64,000 nt of DNA from Arthonia radiata (GCA_002989075.1 PSQN01000002.1:1194097-1258096); one strand, 5' to 3'. Numbered from the stretch's first letter, positions 1 through 10,985 are shown. The notes: a model not told the origin generated them from the sequence alone. Translations and numbers: made by a program.

Positions 1-208
1 CATGATACAAGTCGTGTAGGCTTTCGCCATCGCTATTGGTCGCTTCAGATGGTACATCCGTCCATCTGCCTCGCAGCACTGGATGCTTTTCGTTGTTGAT
101 GTGAACATCGATGTGCGCACGCAGTTGCAACGCGATCTTGACGTGAACATTGAAGTCTCTCTTTGCGATGAGAGTAGTAGCATCGAACAATGATTCGTCC
201 GCAGACAT
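1..208 (-). CDS. Orphan family 1, copy A (partial, cut by left edge)
   Basis: The reading frame starts at an ATG at 208-206 and is open for 69 codons to the window edge, so the 3' part is missing. I recognise no known domain. Residues 35-48 carry a stretch ending H-P-V-L-R-G that lines up with the V-x-C-(D/N)-G-x-H-x-x-x-G motif of the two genes to the right (858-1535 and 2015-2691). All three lie on the same strand. The frame reaches the edge just where the other two have their single intron (near codon 70). I infer a diverged tandem paralogue. The function is unknown. Confidence 0.6.
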   Translation of the reverse strand, partial: MSADESLFDATTLIAKRDFNVHVKIALQLRAHIDVHINNEKHPVLRGRWTDVPSEATNSDGESLHDLYH

Positions 209-857
209 GTTCCAGAAGGCTGCTTTTCGCCTACACGACTAGGTGGAAAGAGTTTCGGGGAATTTCAGGTGAGAGACCGGATCGCTAGTGGAGTGTATGT
301 GAGGAAAAGGCGGTACGGCCAGATCGCCATCGCGCAATGGTCCCTTTGAGGACTTCCTTGGATTGGCGGGATTGATTAAGCATCATGCCATTCAGGTGTC
401 AAATCTTGATACGTCTTCCCGCGTAAGCCATATTATTGCGTCAGCTCTTTGCGGGAACCGCTGCCGGCTGATCAGCCGCGTTGGGCCCAACTCAAGAGGA
501 CAGGTGTCCCGCCAGCGACCGAAAGAGAGAGCGTACTTCGCAGTCGACGGAGATGGCAAGCTAACACAATTTGTTAGAGGAAGAGGAATAGGCTTTCGAT
601 GGCATTGAAGTATCATCGACCCATTATGACACACTCCATGGCGTCGAGGGCATCAAACCCCGCCTGAAACTTGCGGATCTAGCCCTCGCAGAACAAGAGT
701 GCTCGGTCTTCCGCTAGCACACAAGTTGGATGGCAGCTCAGTAATGAAACGCTTTCGTACGTTCCGACCCCCAGAGGCAATCCTAAAATCCGAAATATCT
801 ATGATAGGACAGCTCTAATCCGATGATGACCATCACCCACTACACAATATCAGTTTC
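209..857. other. Gap without a supported gene
   Basis: Short open frames occur on both strands (363-608 plus and 392-634 minus), but neither begins at an ATG, and neither shows a recognisable motif or a splice-consistent structure. This gap separates copies A and B of the reverse-strand orphan family and should hold the promoter of copy A. Confidence 0.5.
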
Positions 858-1535
858 CTATGTCCGCGTAAGGTTCCTCGGCTTTGTAATTACCATCGGG
901 ATGCTGGCCCTTTTTGGCACAGTGCCAGAAATGTGGGATTCGATGTGTGGTAGCAGGTGTACCTTCGATCTCCGTGTGAACTCCTCGCTAGCCTCCACCG
1001 TTTGGCCTCTTGATTTTGAGACGACGAACACGTCGTTTTGCCACATCTCTCCGACACGTAGCTCTGCCGCGAATACACCATGATGCGTCTCTGTGATGGC
1101 GCTTGCGACCGCCCCATTGCCAGACGCCAGCCGACTCATTCTTTCACGGTTGCCTGGCGCAGTCTCAAAAATCACGATCTCACTTGTAACGTTATCCAAG
1201 CACATGGCAATCTCATAGCCCTGGGACCAATGCGGCGCTTCGCCCTTGAACACTAATCGCCTCGGATCATATTAGAACTCGCATGCTTACTGCCGAGTGA
1301 AACAAGGTGTGAGGTACGTACGTATGTAACGACCTCTATGTGGGGAAGCGTGCAGCCATAAGGCTTGTCCCGCTCCGGAATGTGGCATCCCGTGCTTGTG
1401 AGCGCCGCTGAACAGGTGATGTCCGTTGCACACCACTTTGATAGGCTCGTGGAACACGGTGCTGACATTGAAGTGAGTCGCGACATCCTCGAGTGCTTCC
1501 ACGGGATCGGTCTCCTTCCAATACCTGCCTGCCAT
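858..1535 (-). CDS. Orphan family 1, copy B (two exons, about 202 aa)
   Basis: Exon 1 runs 1535-1322 (ATG to a GTACGT donor) and exon 2 runs 1252-858. The 69-base intron ends in TTAG, and the frame is kept (phase 1 after codon 71). No known domain is recognised. Residues around 45-57 read V-x-C-N-G-H-H-L-F-S-G, which aligns with V-x-C-D-G-D-H-I-L-H-G in the copy at 2015-2691. Later parts also align loosely, including an S-G-x-V-P segment near the C-terminus. The intron has the same position and phase as in copy C, strong evidence of common origin despite low sequence identity. No signal peptide or membrane segment is evident. The role is unknown. Confidence 0.6.
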
Positions 1536-2014
1536 GGTTCGACGTCAGCTGTTTGAAATTGCGTTGATCAATTTAAATCGAAAATAATGAAGCGCATCTG
1601 TAGTATTCTCAAAATGAGTGTCGCATCATGGGGCCGCTGCGCCATAAAGCGAAGTTCAATGAGGCCAGATATGGCTGACACGTACCTGTTGACCGATGGA
1701 CAGATGGACGATCAGATGGCAGCACGTATTCAGAACCGGAGCGACGCACACTCCGATTACAAACAAGCTCGGCGCCTGTCAAATATTTGCAGCCCCTGTG
1801 CGATACCAAAAATCCACTCAAGATAATGCGTATCTTATACTGTATTCATATTTCTCCAGGGGCAGATCTTATACCGTGCTTAGTCTTCCAGAAATGTGTT
1901 ACCATATGATGGCGCCGTAGAACTTGGGTCATCGCCAATCCAATTCCCCACTATCAAGATAAAGTCAGTCAAGCCTACACCATGCACATGTGTCTCAATT
2001 GGTTTCTGCTCTGT
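1536..2014. other. Gap between orphan copies B and C
   Basis: No gene is supported. After the stop of the gene at 2015-2691 the same reverse frame stays open for about 36 further codons to near 1899. Copy B ends at the equivalent place, so I take this as chance or past coding sequence rather than part of the gene. Confidence 0.4.
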
Positions 2015-2691
2015 TCATATTCTAGCCTGCTTCACAACAGGACTCACATTGTGCACCAATTGCCCTTCTGGCACCTCGCCACTCAGCACAACAGGGGCTT
2101 GAGCGGCGCGCTCAAATGGATAAACGTCTTGGCCATGTTCTACGCTTACGTCGAGAGCTCCCCTCGGCAACTTGACTATTTTCGCTGTGAAACCTTGGAC
2201 ATATTGTTGACCCGAGTAGGTCCACAGAGTAAGTGAAGGAATGCTGGAAGAGATAGAAGTCGAAGCCAGCATTGCTATCGGATGGTCACCGCCTTGGTAG
2301 CAGTAGACATGTCCCGTGAGTCTTTCGACAAAGATCGTGATCGGGGGTACCATAGCTATCAGGCTCGTCATCTCTTGGGAGAACGCTGGAGTCAGTCTAA
2401 GCACCCCAAACGTGAATCACGGAACAAATGGCTGTCGAGACGCAGCCGTTTTGTCATGATTCTCTATTATGCGATGTTAAACACACCTAGATAATCATCA
2501 TGGTATTTCAGGAGGCCTCTGGGCAATCCCCATGGCCACGTGGTACTGATGCTTCTCCATATGCCGTGCAGAATGTGGTCGCCGTCGCAAAGTACGTTGA
2601 CAAATGCATTGTCTCCGGACTGGATCTTAACTCCCAGGCTAACCTTCCTCAATGCCACATAAGTATGGGCATCATACCCTACTCGGTTCAT
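2015..2691 (-). CDS. Orphan family 1, copy C (two exons, about 191 aa)
   Basis: Exon 1 is 2691-2487 (68 codons plus one base, GTGTGT donor) and exon 2 is 2385-2015. The 101-base intron ends in CTCCAG, the only nearby acceptor that keeps the frame. The family motif V-x-C-D-G-D-H-I-L-H-G lies at about residues 33-43. The C-terminal segment with S-G-E-V-P matches S-G-T-V-P in copy B, and the intron phase (1) and place are the same. No signal peptide or known fold was recognised. The three genes form a head-to-tail reverse-strand array. The role is unknown, and the exact acceptor is less certain than the frame. Confidence 0.55.
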
Positions 2692-3876
2692 CTCTAGTAG
2701 GCTCCTTTAATGTATTGAAAATCAGTAGTCAGCGGAACTTGTGAAATGTGCCGCAACAATTCGCTGCTACACGAGTTTTCAACATGTCTGACTTATCAGC
2801 TTCTGCTCAGTAGGCGTTGATGCCACCTGTCCTTGAATAGGAACACGAGTTTTGATTGGATAGCCGAGAGACGCGTCATTCGAGCTGCTGAAAACTTGCG
2901 AGGACTGTCGGACACTGTCGGATGGACAGCTACTTGACAATGCAAACGGGCCGCGCTGACACCTGAGTTATTCATGTTGCGTCACGAGCATGTTTCAAGT
3001 ACCCAGCCCATAGGAAGATTAATTATCCGGACACCTATCAAGCCAGTAGTAAAGCAAGAGATCAGAACCTGCAAGTTTGATGGCTTCTGACTACGCCGCT
3101 CCTCGGGCCTTGATGGGTGTCGTCTTTATGTCAGAGCTCTACTGTAGAGACGCTCCTCTTTCGAGAGTCAGCGATCCATCCGGATGTGGCCAATGACTTC
3201 AAAAGTCCAGCCCAATTCAAGGATCGTTTGCATGTTTACGGCGATCATTGCAGAAGCGCTCTCGCCATCGAATTGTACTGTCGACAAAACACGATCTCGT
3301 TCGGAAGAGCCTTGCAGAACTCTGCTCCAAATTCGGAACGTGATGTATAGTTCTTTTGCGGTGACGACTGGGATGTATTTTGCTCTTTGGTTTCAACGCT
3401 CAACCAGCAGAGCCAATACGTTTGGTTGTGGGAAAATGTATACGACTCTGGCACTCTGGCCTCTTCTAGGTGCCGTCTGTGTGCACGCTAGAGCCGAATA
3501 TATCTAGCGTTTGAGCTAAGCGGCAGCTAAGCGGCTAGCGCTTTTCTCCTTCCTCAGACAACGAAACGCATACAGCGCACCAACCATCTACGCTAAAATC
3601 TAACAAATGTGAAATTCGAGATTTTCAGCAAAATTCGACCTGGGATGCAGGCCAATGACGTGGAGCCACATTTTAAACGTGAGCGCTTGAGCTAAGAGGA
3701 GTTGCGGATGCAGGACGATGCACGTAAGAGTATTGTGGCACTCTTTCGCCGCTCCAGCCGTGCGATGGGCTGCCAAGCTGAACAACTACCACCTCATCCA
3801 ATCGCAGATTTCTTTGAAATTTTGATATGCTCGTGCAATTGACATTCTGACCGATGTATCAAGGACCACGGCAATA
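2692..3876. other. Gene-poor stretch left of the Fap7-like gene
   Basis: Nothing is convincingly coding except a reverse open segment at 3168-3392, described separately. A plus-strand frame at 3184-3507 starts at an ATG but shows no recognisable domain and overlaps that segment. The last few hundred bases should contain the promoter of the gene starting at 3877. Confidence 0.4.
3168..3392 (-). pseudogene. Possible decayed fourth copy of orphan family 1 (3' part only)
   Basis: A reverse-strand frame of about 74 codons is open between two stops and has no in-frame ATG, as expected of a 3' exon. Its composition is protein-like, with alternating hydrophobic residues. It sits next in line after copies A, B and C on the same strand. 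The part before its end resembles, weakly, the C-terminal strand-G-strand pattern of copies B and C. I could not find a matching first exon between 3400 and 3870. It may equally be chance. Confidence 0.25.
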
Positions 3877-5112
3877 ATGTCAACGAGCAGTCTCAAAGAG
3901 GCAGAGGGACCACAGCGACCTCATCGCAAAATCAAACCGCGCAAACGTACTCGCCAAGCTCGCAAGGCGTCGACTTTGCAAGACAGAACAGAGACTCCAG
4001 AGCGAGTAGACGGTAAGACGACAGACACAAAACTCCAGCAGCCTCCTTCCAGCTCCGCAGATATTCTATCACACGAGGATCTTCGGAAGCGACGGTATAT
4101 GTCAAAGTCGCGAAAGCGAGGACCTCCATCCGCAAGCGTAAAAACAAAAGAGCCGCACAAGAGGCCGCGACTCTCTGCTATCGGGCCTAAACAGCCCTCG
4201 ATACCGTTAGCAGCGACTACAAAAGTCGTCGCAGAAGTCGTCGCACCGGTCAGCAGAAGGTCTCGGCAAAGGTCACGTCGTTCCAAAGCTGTTTCTGACC
4301 TCCCGGCGGCGTCACCACCATTGACGGGCACGCTCACAAATGGCACTGTTGCCAATCACGTCAATCCCACCGACCCTATTGCCAATGGAACGGTCAATGA
4401 CGGCGGTAAGACCAATGGTGCCCCTACTAATGGTGCTTCGGTCAAAAGCGCTCCACGCCGCCGCCGCTTACCCAACATCGCTGTCTCCGGGACCCCTGGC
4501 ACGGGCAAAACAACGCTCGCCAAACGCCTCGTCGCCAAGCTTCAAGCACAGGATCCGGCGTTCTACTACCTCGATTTTGCAGGCTGTGAGGACGCCAAAC
4601 GCTTTCGTGAAAAGTACGACCAAGCGCGGCAGTCGTGGATCATCGACGACGAAGGCCTCGCTGAGCACCTGACACCCAAGCTTGTTGCGGAAGGGGGCGC
4701 CGTCATTGATTGGATACATGTAGTGCAGTTCGGGTCTGCACCGGAGGGACCCATGGATCTGGTTGTTACAGTGCAGGTACCGGATACCAGAATACTGTTC
4801 GATCGCCTGAAGGCAAGGGTCTACAGTGAGAGTAAAGTGAGCGAGAACATGGACGCGGAGATCATGAACGAGATAGTTGATGAGAACGAGCGGTCATTCG
4901 GAGGCGCGTGCACGACTGTGCTGGAGGTGAAAGGTGAGGCGGAGAAGGATCTCAAGAGGGCAACCAAGCTCGTGACGAAATGGGTGCAGGCCTGGAGGAG
5001 CGTAAATGGGCATGGTGCCCCGGAAATTGATTTCGAGAAGATCGTGAGGAGCACGAGGCGTGATGATGAGGGGAAGGTGAAGGAGGTGTGGGAGGTGCAG
5101 GTCGAATTTTGA
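3877..5112 (+). CDS. Adenylate kinase 6 / Fap7-like ATPase with long basic N-terminal extension
   Basis: This single-exon gene encodes 411 aa. The C-terminal half (about residues 200-370) is a small P-loop kinase of the AK6/Fap7 (hCINAP) type: Walker A GTPGTGKTT at 205-213, then the D-W segment and an E-N-x-D-A-E-I-M helix typical of the family. Fap7 acts in 40S subunit maturation and has adenylate kinase and ATPase activity. Two features are unusual. The first 200 residues are a low-complexity, Lys/Arg-rich extension with NGT-like repeats, while family members are normally about 180-200 aa in total. Also, the usual W-H-x-C-D-x-F-P segment is replaced by W-I-H-V-V-Q-F-G. It may be a diverged paralogue rather than the canonical Fap7. 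The ATG is the first in frame. Confidence 0.75.
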   Translation: MSTSSLKEAEGPQRPHRKIKPRKRTRQARKASTLQDRTETPERVDGKTTDTKLQQPPSSSADILSHEDLRKRRYMSKSRKRGPPSASVKTKEPHKRPRLSAIGPKQPSIPLAATTKVVAEVVAPVSRRSRQRSRRSKAVSDLPAASPPLTGTLTNGTVANHVNPTDPIANGTVNDGGKTNGAPTNGASVKSAPRRRRLPNIAVSGTPGTGKTTLAKRLVAKLQAQDPAFYYLDFAGCEDAKRFREKYDQARQSWIIDDEGLAEHLTPKLVAEGGAVIDWIHVVQFGSAPEGPMDLVVTVQVPDTRILFDRLKARVYSESKVSENMDAEIMNEIVDENERSFGGACTTVLEVKGEAEKDLKRATKLVTKWVQAWRSVNGHGAPEIDFEKIVRSTRRDDEGKVKEVWEVQVEF

Positions 5113-5335
5113 CTGTAGCCAAAAGCGTTCTCCGGCATGTGTCGAAAACAGGCTACGGGTACACAGTCAGCCGATCTACCTCCCAAGTAGACAGCGCTTC
5201 TACGGTCGACACGATGGAGATTCTGCCAGGTCCATGATGAGATGGCTGGCTAGGAATCGAGGCGATGCCAGACTGATTGGCTTAGTGGGCCTTCTCGCTC
5301 TTCGCACTCTTCAATCCCATACCCCCTCACTGTCC

Positions 5336-6183
5336 CTAGGTCTCACCACCACCCTCCAACCACTTCCGCAATTTCACCAACGCCTTCCCGCGATGGCTCA
5401 CCTTGTTCTTGTCCTCCTTCGTCATCTCCGCATACGTCTTACTCCCGTACTCGAATGCCGCGTCCCATCCAAACACCAAAGGTCCCCGTGCCGGCACGAT
5501 ATTCCCATTTGTGCGGCCCTGGAAGATAAGTACAGGCTGAGATGGGCCTGCGGTGTAGCCGAACGTGCACACCGCTTGGGCGCTCTTGTCGTCGAAGCCC
5601 GCGAGCATGCGGTAGAGATTTGGAGTGCCAATTGTGGTGACGAAGTATTTGCTATGATGATATGAGCACCATGTTGAACCGGCGCTGATGAAACGTACAT
5701 GTATGGGCCAGGCAGCTCGCCCATTGTATTGAAGCTGAGACTTGTGTCTTCGACAAGGACTGGCCCATTGACCTATGCGAAGTCATCAGGCATCACCTCT
5801 CCAATCTCATACAAGTCCAGTTTTTCTATCTGTCTAGGTAGCTTCTCAGGACCCCCAAAAGATTTTGGCTTGCTCTCTTATTCCTCAGCTCATGTGCTCA
5901 GCTTGAATGCTAGACCGTGTTCCTCATGCATCACCGCTGCGTATCGACTTCTCGTCTCGAAGTCAAGAAAAAGACATGCTATACACACCTTGATAGCCGC
6001 ACTCTGGGCCTTCCTCCTCGTCACATCCTCAATAGTGCCTTGGACTTCCTCTACATCCACGTTCTGGTTCGTCAACTCAATTCCCTGCGCCTTGAGACCA
6101 GACTCGAGGAACAACCGGACTTCTCCGAGCTTGTTGGCATTCCCGGTGATGAAATTGAGGGTCTTGGGGATTTGCGTAGTCAT
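5336..6183 (-). CDS. HAM1: Inosine triphosphate pyrophosphatase (HAM1 family)
   Basis: Three exons (6183-5989, 5772-5699, 5651-5336) give 194 aa, the usual family length. Introns are GTGTGT...CATAG (216 bases) and GTACGT...CATAG (47 bases), and both junctions keep the frame. The protein shows FITGNANKLGEV near the start, GPVLVEDTSL at the exon 2 start, LPGPYIKYF across junction 2, FGWDAAFE and SHRGKAL in exon 3. The enzyme hydrolyses ITP, dITP and XTP to monophosphates in the cytosol and keeps non-canonical purines out of nucleic acids. It is divergent from the DUF2237 gene at 6489. Confidence 0.95.
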
Positions 6184-6488
6184 GTTGCTCCAAGTATGCT
6201 TCTATTCGAAATGTCTGCTCCTGAGGCTGAAAGATAGCCTATTCCAGGAGCATGTGAGGGGCGTTCCAGGGGTTGGAGTGCACAGACCATGATCTGGGAA
6301 CTGATGGCATCACCGTGCAGTAGCGTCATCGGATGATTCGAGCTCGACTTTCATTTGGCTCTTGAAGGGCTTTCGTCTCCGGCTGGGTTACCAATTGCTG
6401 TCCACATTTCAAGCACCAAATCACTTGTCTCTACTACCGGAACACAGTCCTTGCGCCTCCACCTTTGATATCCACCTCTCATCCCAGG
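6184..6488. promoter_or_regulatory. Shared intergenic promoter region, HAM1 / DUF2237 gene
   Basis: This 305-base spacer lies between two divergent starts and must hold both promoters. I see no clear TATA box and no site that I could assign with confidence. Confidence 0.5.
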
Positions 6489-7038
6489 ATGACGGACGTG
6501 ACCAAGAAAAACGGTATGCATCCCAATATGGATCTCTCGGGAGTGTATATCGTGCCCGTGCATCAAGCATTCTAACAATATCTTCCCAGTATATTACAAA
6601 CCTCTACACCAACACTCCTCCGGCGAGCCCAAAACCGGCGTCAATCGCGACGGCTTCTGCCGCGTCCCCGAGGACGACAGCGGCAACCACTCCATCGCCG
6701 GTATCGTAACAGAGCAGTTTCTCGACTTCACCGCATCACAAGGCAACGATCTAAGAAAGCAGGTCGGGCTTAAAGACGGCGACAAGTGGTGCCTGTGTGC
6801 CAACCGCTGGAAACAAGCGTACGACGCACGGGACGGGCCTGGCGACCCGAAGGTGCCGAAGGTGATGCTGCACGCGACGAATGAGAAGGCGTTGGATGTG
6901 GTGGGTTTTAAAGATCTCAAGGCGTTTGCGGGTGCAGGCGAGGCAGGTGGTGCGCATAAGACACCTGCGGCTCCCAGCGATCACCCGGACAGTTTTGCGA
7001 AGCCGGGGCAGCCTGGCGGGAAGGAGCCAAGAGCGTGA
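6489..7038 (+). CDS. DUF2237 family protein
   Basis: A 25-base first exon (6489-6513) is joined to 6590-7038 by an intron with a GTATGC donor and TTCCCAG acceptor. The product is about 157 aa. Hallmarks of DUF2237, a family shared with bacteria, are present: the N-V start, TGVNRDGFCR, a G-N-H segment, a central G-D-K-W-C-L-C-A-x-R-W motif, and H-A-T-N-E-K-A-L. The molecular function of the family is not established. The C-terminal 40 residues are Gly/Pro/Ala-rich and look like a disordered tail. Translation from the second exon alone would lose the conserved start. Confidence 0.88.
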
Positions 7039-8615
7039 AGAAGTGTTGTGGCCAGAGCACTTGTTGAGATCGTGATACACTGACAGCATTGCGAGGTTCT
7101 TGCAGGACTGTATAATACACAACAGGATTTTGAGCAATACTTGAAAAGCAATTTACCATTCAGTCGATTGCGAGCGTGCGTAAAGCGAGATCCAGACTCT
7201 CTTTCAGACTGCATCGCCGCTCCATATCTGCGAGAATTTGCAGTGGAGCAGTGTTCAGCTTTGGATCCTTCGAGGTATCTCCATGAAATACAGTAAAGTC
7301 CTGGAGCAACGACGCTAGCTCGAGGCTGACACGACCTCGGCCTCGCCGTTTTCTCTCCCTTACATGCAAGCTACTTCGTATTCATTCCCTACACAGGTCC
7401 ACCTCCAAAACAATCCCGCCTCTACCAACTCGAAAAGATCATGGCTGATGTCGTTTGCGTGGCCCACGATTCCTGCAAATAAAATCAAACTAATAGCAAC
7501 GATTCCAGAAAAGACGTTATACAGATAGCTGCAAGCTCGGATGTGGTCAGGTTCAGATGCACCAGGCACGCTACGTGAAAGAGGTAACGACGTGTGACTT
7601 GACAGCCCTTTTCTGACAATCTGTAGGGATACCGAGGGCCGTCCCCAGCGACGACTCCGATCACAGCTCTGACAATGCATCTATCTCGCTCAAGCGGCGA
7701 CCGCCCATCATCCTAGCATTTTCGGAGCCGCCCGACGCACGCGTCGTTTTTACTAGCTCTGATCCACACACAGGAATGACGCCTGCTCTGCGACTTGGTT
7801 TCTGGCTGAGTAGATAAGGTAAGTCGCTACGTTGACAGAGAAGCGGCGGTGGAAGCTCGCGCGACAACGTTTCATTCCTCCAGGATCTTTTGCGCCATCA
7901 AGTGGAGCGCCCATCTTGCACGCGGTGGCAGCATTTCTTTTCTGGACCGCGCAGCCAAATGCACATACCATTCAGACATCAGCATACCCCCACTCTCACG
8001 AGTTGGCTTAGTGCCATCGATTGCCTGAAACGGTGGAGCGATATCATCGCTGGGCTGAGACGATACAGGTTTGATGTGACCAGGCGGGCAAGCTCTCGAT
8101 TTTCATCTATTAGGGAAAACTGCAAACGCGATAATTTTGTATGCAAAAATAAGTACATACGCTTTCGTCCAGCTTTGCTAGCATTTTATACGAGAAAGCG
8201 CAAAAGAGTCCACTTACGGTTAGCCTACATGCAAGAACGCCAGGCGATGTCACCACTAATATTCAGGGTGAGATGTGCTTACTATTGGGAGTAGCGCTTA
8301 TACAGTACAGGGCAAATAATCGCCATAGCAGGCAATTTCCCTAGCAGTGCCTCTGTTGGCCTCCGTGGGGAATAATATCAGCTGTCGGAGGCTATGAAAA
8401 GATCAAGCTAGAGCCCAGTGCCGTGTGTGAGACCCTGGAGTGCATTCTCCTACAGCATTCTCCGTAGCCAGTATGATATAAATGGATTAATGTCGCTCAT
8501 AACAAGAACACAGTCTTCAGTCATTCATCAGTTCTCTTTCATTCCGTCAATTCTCTTCTGTCTGTCTTTCTGTACGCGAGTACCATATTCTCTACTCATC
8601 TCGACCAGCTCAGCC
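7039..8615. other. 1.6-kb gap without a supported gene
   Basis: One reverse frame (7680-7360, ATG start, 106 codons) has a hydrophobic stretch that could span a membrane, but it has no recognisable family and no supporting structure. Other frames are short. The right-hand part, with an in-frame upstream ATG at 8418, probably serves as promoter and leader of the protease gene. Confidence 0.4.
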
Positions 8616-10107
8616 ATGCATTGGCCTCTGATTCTTGCTGCTCTTTCGGCTCTCAAAAGCGGTCTTTCCAATGCCTCGCCATTTTCGACATCAGCATCGC
8701 CAAAGGCCCTTGAACCCCGACAGAACATAAGAGTTGGCCAGATCAGCCTAGAGCACGCGATCAGCACATGCTCTCAGAGCAATCTCACGACTCTCCAGCG
8801 TGCCTTCACCGACCTGCACCTCCTAACGGATTCTGTTCGGGGCATCGATGGCGACGACTTTTCTTTCAAGCAGTTCTTCGGCGAGGGCTGGCTGGGCAAA
8901 AATGCCAAATATTTTGACTATATTTCAGGCAATCTAGCTATAGCAGGCAGACTCACCACGGATCAGGGCGACACCAAGATCATTGCGAGTTGCGCCGACC
9001 CGATAGATCTTTGTGGGGCTGTGACTTACGGCCGAGTGATGGCATATGTCGACCCGAAAGAGAGGGTGGAGGGCAACCTACAGGTCATTCATTTTTGTCC
9101 CCTCTTTTTCAAACCCGCGCAAGGTTTGTTTCATATCACCGATCGAACAAAGGAAAAGCCGACGGACGTGCTTGAAGACCTCATGTCCTTTGAACATGTC
9201 GCGTTACACGAGCTCATGCACATTGGCACGGTGGGGTATCAAACGGCCTTCAATCTGGAGGACAATGAATTCTCCAATTATCCCTCCAATAGGAGTAAGT
9301 TTACTTTCGTTCATAGCATCGGCCGGTCGCATCTTGACGCGGATATCGAACGATCTCCTACTAACCCAATCTCAGTTGTTGATGTCAAAGGGAGAATCTC
9401 TGCCCAGAGCAAATCGCAGTATCCGCTCTACGGCGTAAATAGATGCGAGAGCTACGTCCAATTCAACAAGCCACCCCCAATAACCCTCACCGCCAACGCT
9501 GACAGCTACGCCTGGCTAGCCTCAGGCAAATACTTCAGCAACACGTGGAACGACTTTGTCGGCCGAGACGGCGGTACGCGTCCTTCCCATCTCCCTCCTG
9601 GCATACCCACCAGAAAAATCATGCAAAGCTAACTTGCCTACTCCAGTCCCCAGCGAAAACGACATCTACGGTCCGGCCGCCATCGACGTCGTCGACGATC
9701 CCAACGATCCCGAAGTAGTCTGTGCGGCCTCCACGCAGGCCGTCCGCTCCGACTGCGACCAGATCTCCATCCCCGCCGACTCCGTCGCCATCGACATTCA
9801 CGCCTCCCCCTGCTACACCAACGGCACTCGCATCTGGTGCGACCTCTATTCCTCGGGCACCTGCCAGTATAGCATCGGATGGGATCAGTCGTCGAACGGC
9901 GGCAAGGACCCGACGTTGAAACACAGCCAGCTGCAAAACTTTGTGAGCAGCAATTTGGGACAGGATACATGCGCGCAGTTCGGGCGGGAATCTCCACTCA
10001 CTTGTGACTTGAGTACGCTTGATACAGGGTGTGACACACAATATGATCTGTGCATCAAGAGGGAGGGGCAGGATTGTCGGCCGGGGCATTCGGGAGTGCC
10101 TGGTTGA
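8616..10107 (+). CDS. Secreted metalloprotease of the aspzincin (M35-like) type
   Basis: Exons 8616-9294, 9376-9573 and 9647-10107 encode about 445 aa. Intron 1 is a textbook GTAAGT...CTAAC...CAG; intron 2 is GTACGC...CTCCAG. The start at 8616 gives a signal peptide of about 20 residues, while the in-frame ATG at 8418 would bury it, so I chose 8616. HELMH at 198-202 supplies the zinc-binding HExxH. Downstream LYG (244-246) and NADSYA (267-272) resemble the aspzincin pattern. The exact GTxxxxYG motif of deuterolysin is not seen, so the third ligand is unproven. The C-terminal part is Cys-rich, with many Cys residues that may form disulfides. It is probably an extracellular peptidase. Confidence 0.8.
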
Positions 10108-10985
10108 ACGTTTATGGGTTTGGATATTGGATACATTGGTCTTGCGCTGTTGACTCGTGGTTTGGGTATCGCTTGTCACTTGGGTTTCAGCTCGGGGTTT
10201 GTGTCTTAGCTTATTATTTGAATTTTAATACACTGTTATTTGGGTTTAATAGCTGGTCATGTAGGTCCAAGCTGCTCCTAAGTGGCGATGTGCTTTTCCT
10301 ATATTTTCCTACTCTGACAAGACCAAGCCGCTGAAGGTCCGAATAGAAATTCGCCGTGCATGGACGAGACTCGGTAGAGGCCTCCGCTCTCGCCATCCTT
10401 AACCTCATCCTCCAAAGCGCCGACTTCATTCCTTGAAGCAAAATGATCGCATTCAATCTCGAATTGAGCCTCTCCCGTCTGAGATGCTCGTCCACACTTT
10501 TACCATATCGCATGACTAGACGTCTCTCAGCAGCCTCTCGCCGCTTTGAAGGCTGATACAGCCATACTGTTTAGCGTCAATGCTAGCGATATAGCGGCCT
10601 TGTATAGGCTTCAAAAGGAGAGGCTTGAGGGATAATATCGGAATTCTTGCTACTAGCCATGAATATCGCAAACATTAGTAAGATATAATTTGTTTTCAGG
10701 TGCGCTGTCTGCCCGAGCTAGTGAGGTGCTGTAGGGGCCGTTAGGGCTGAAACATTGCGGAGAGTGGTCCGAGCGTGGGGCATCGAAACGCCTTTCTGTT
10801 GTGGACAGTCTGGCCTAACTGATGTCACTTGACGCACGTCCACACACCTCATTTTTCCCTGATCTGCTGATCGCAGACACTGAAAAGACGACAATGCGGC
10901 GCGCCTAGGTCAACATAACTCCTAGGCTCCTTGGAATGGCTATTACACCTCATCACCGCTGAATAAATACGCACCACGAGCAATC
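10108..10985. other. Gap between protease and ALE1 genes
   Basis: A reverse ATG-started frame of 99 codons (10513-10214) is the longest open stretch, with no motif and no splice support. I see no gene. The right part should contain the ALE1 promoter. Confidence 0.45.

Noticed and set aside
7360-7680. 106-codon reverse frame with a hydrophobic segment
   Set aside because: A single possible membrane segment is not enough; no family or neighbouring exon supports it.
8418-8615. Upstream in-frame ATG of the protease
   Set aside because: It would put 66 residues before a clear signal peptide.
9619-10179. 186-codon reverse frame rich in Asp, Gly and Val across the protease 3' exon
   Set aside because: Low complexity caused by the skewed composition of the sense strand.
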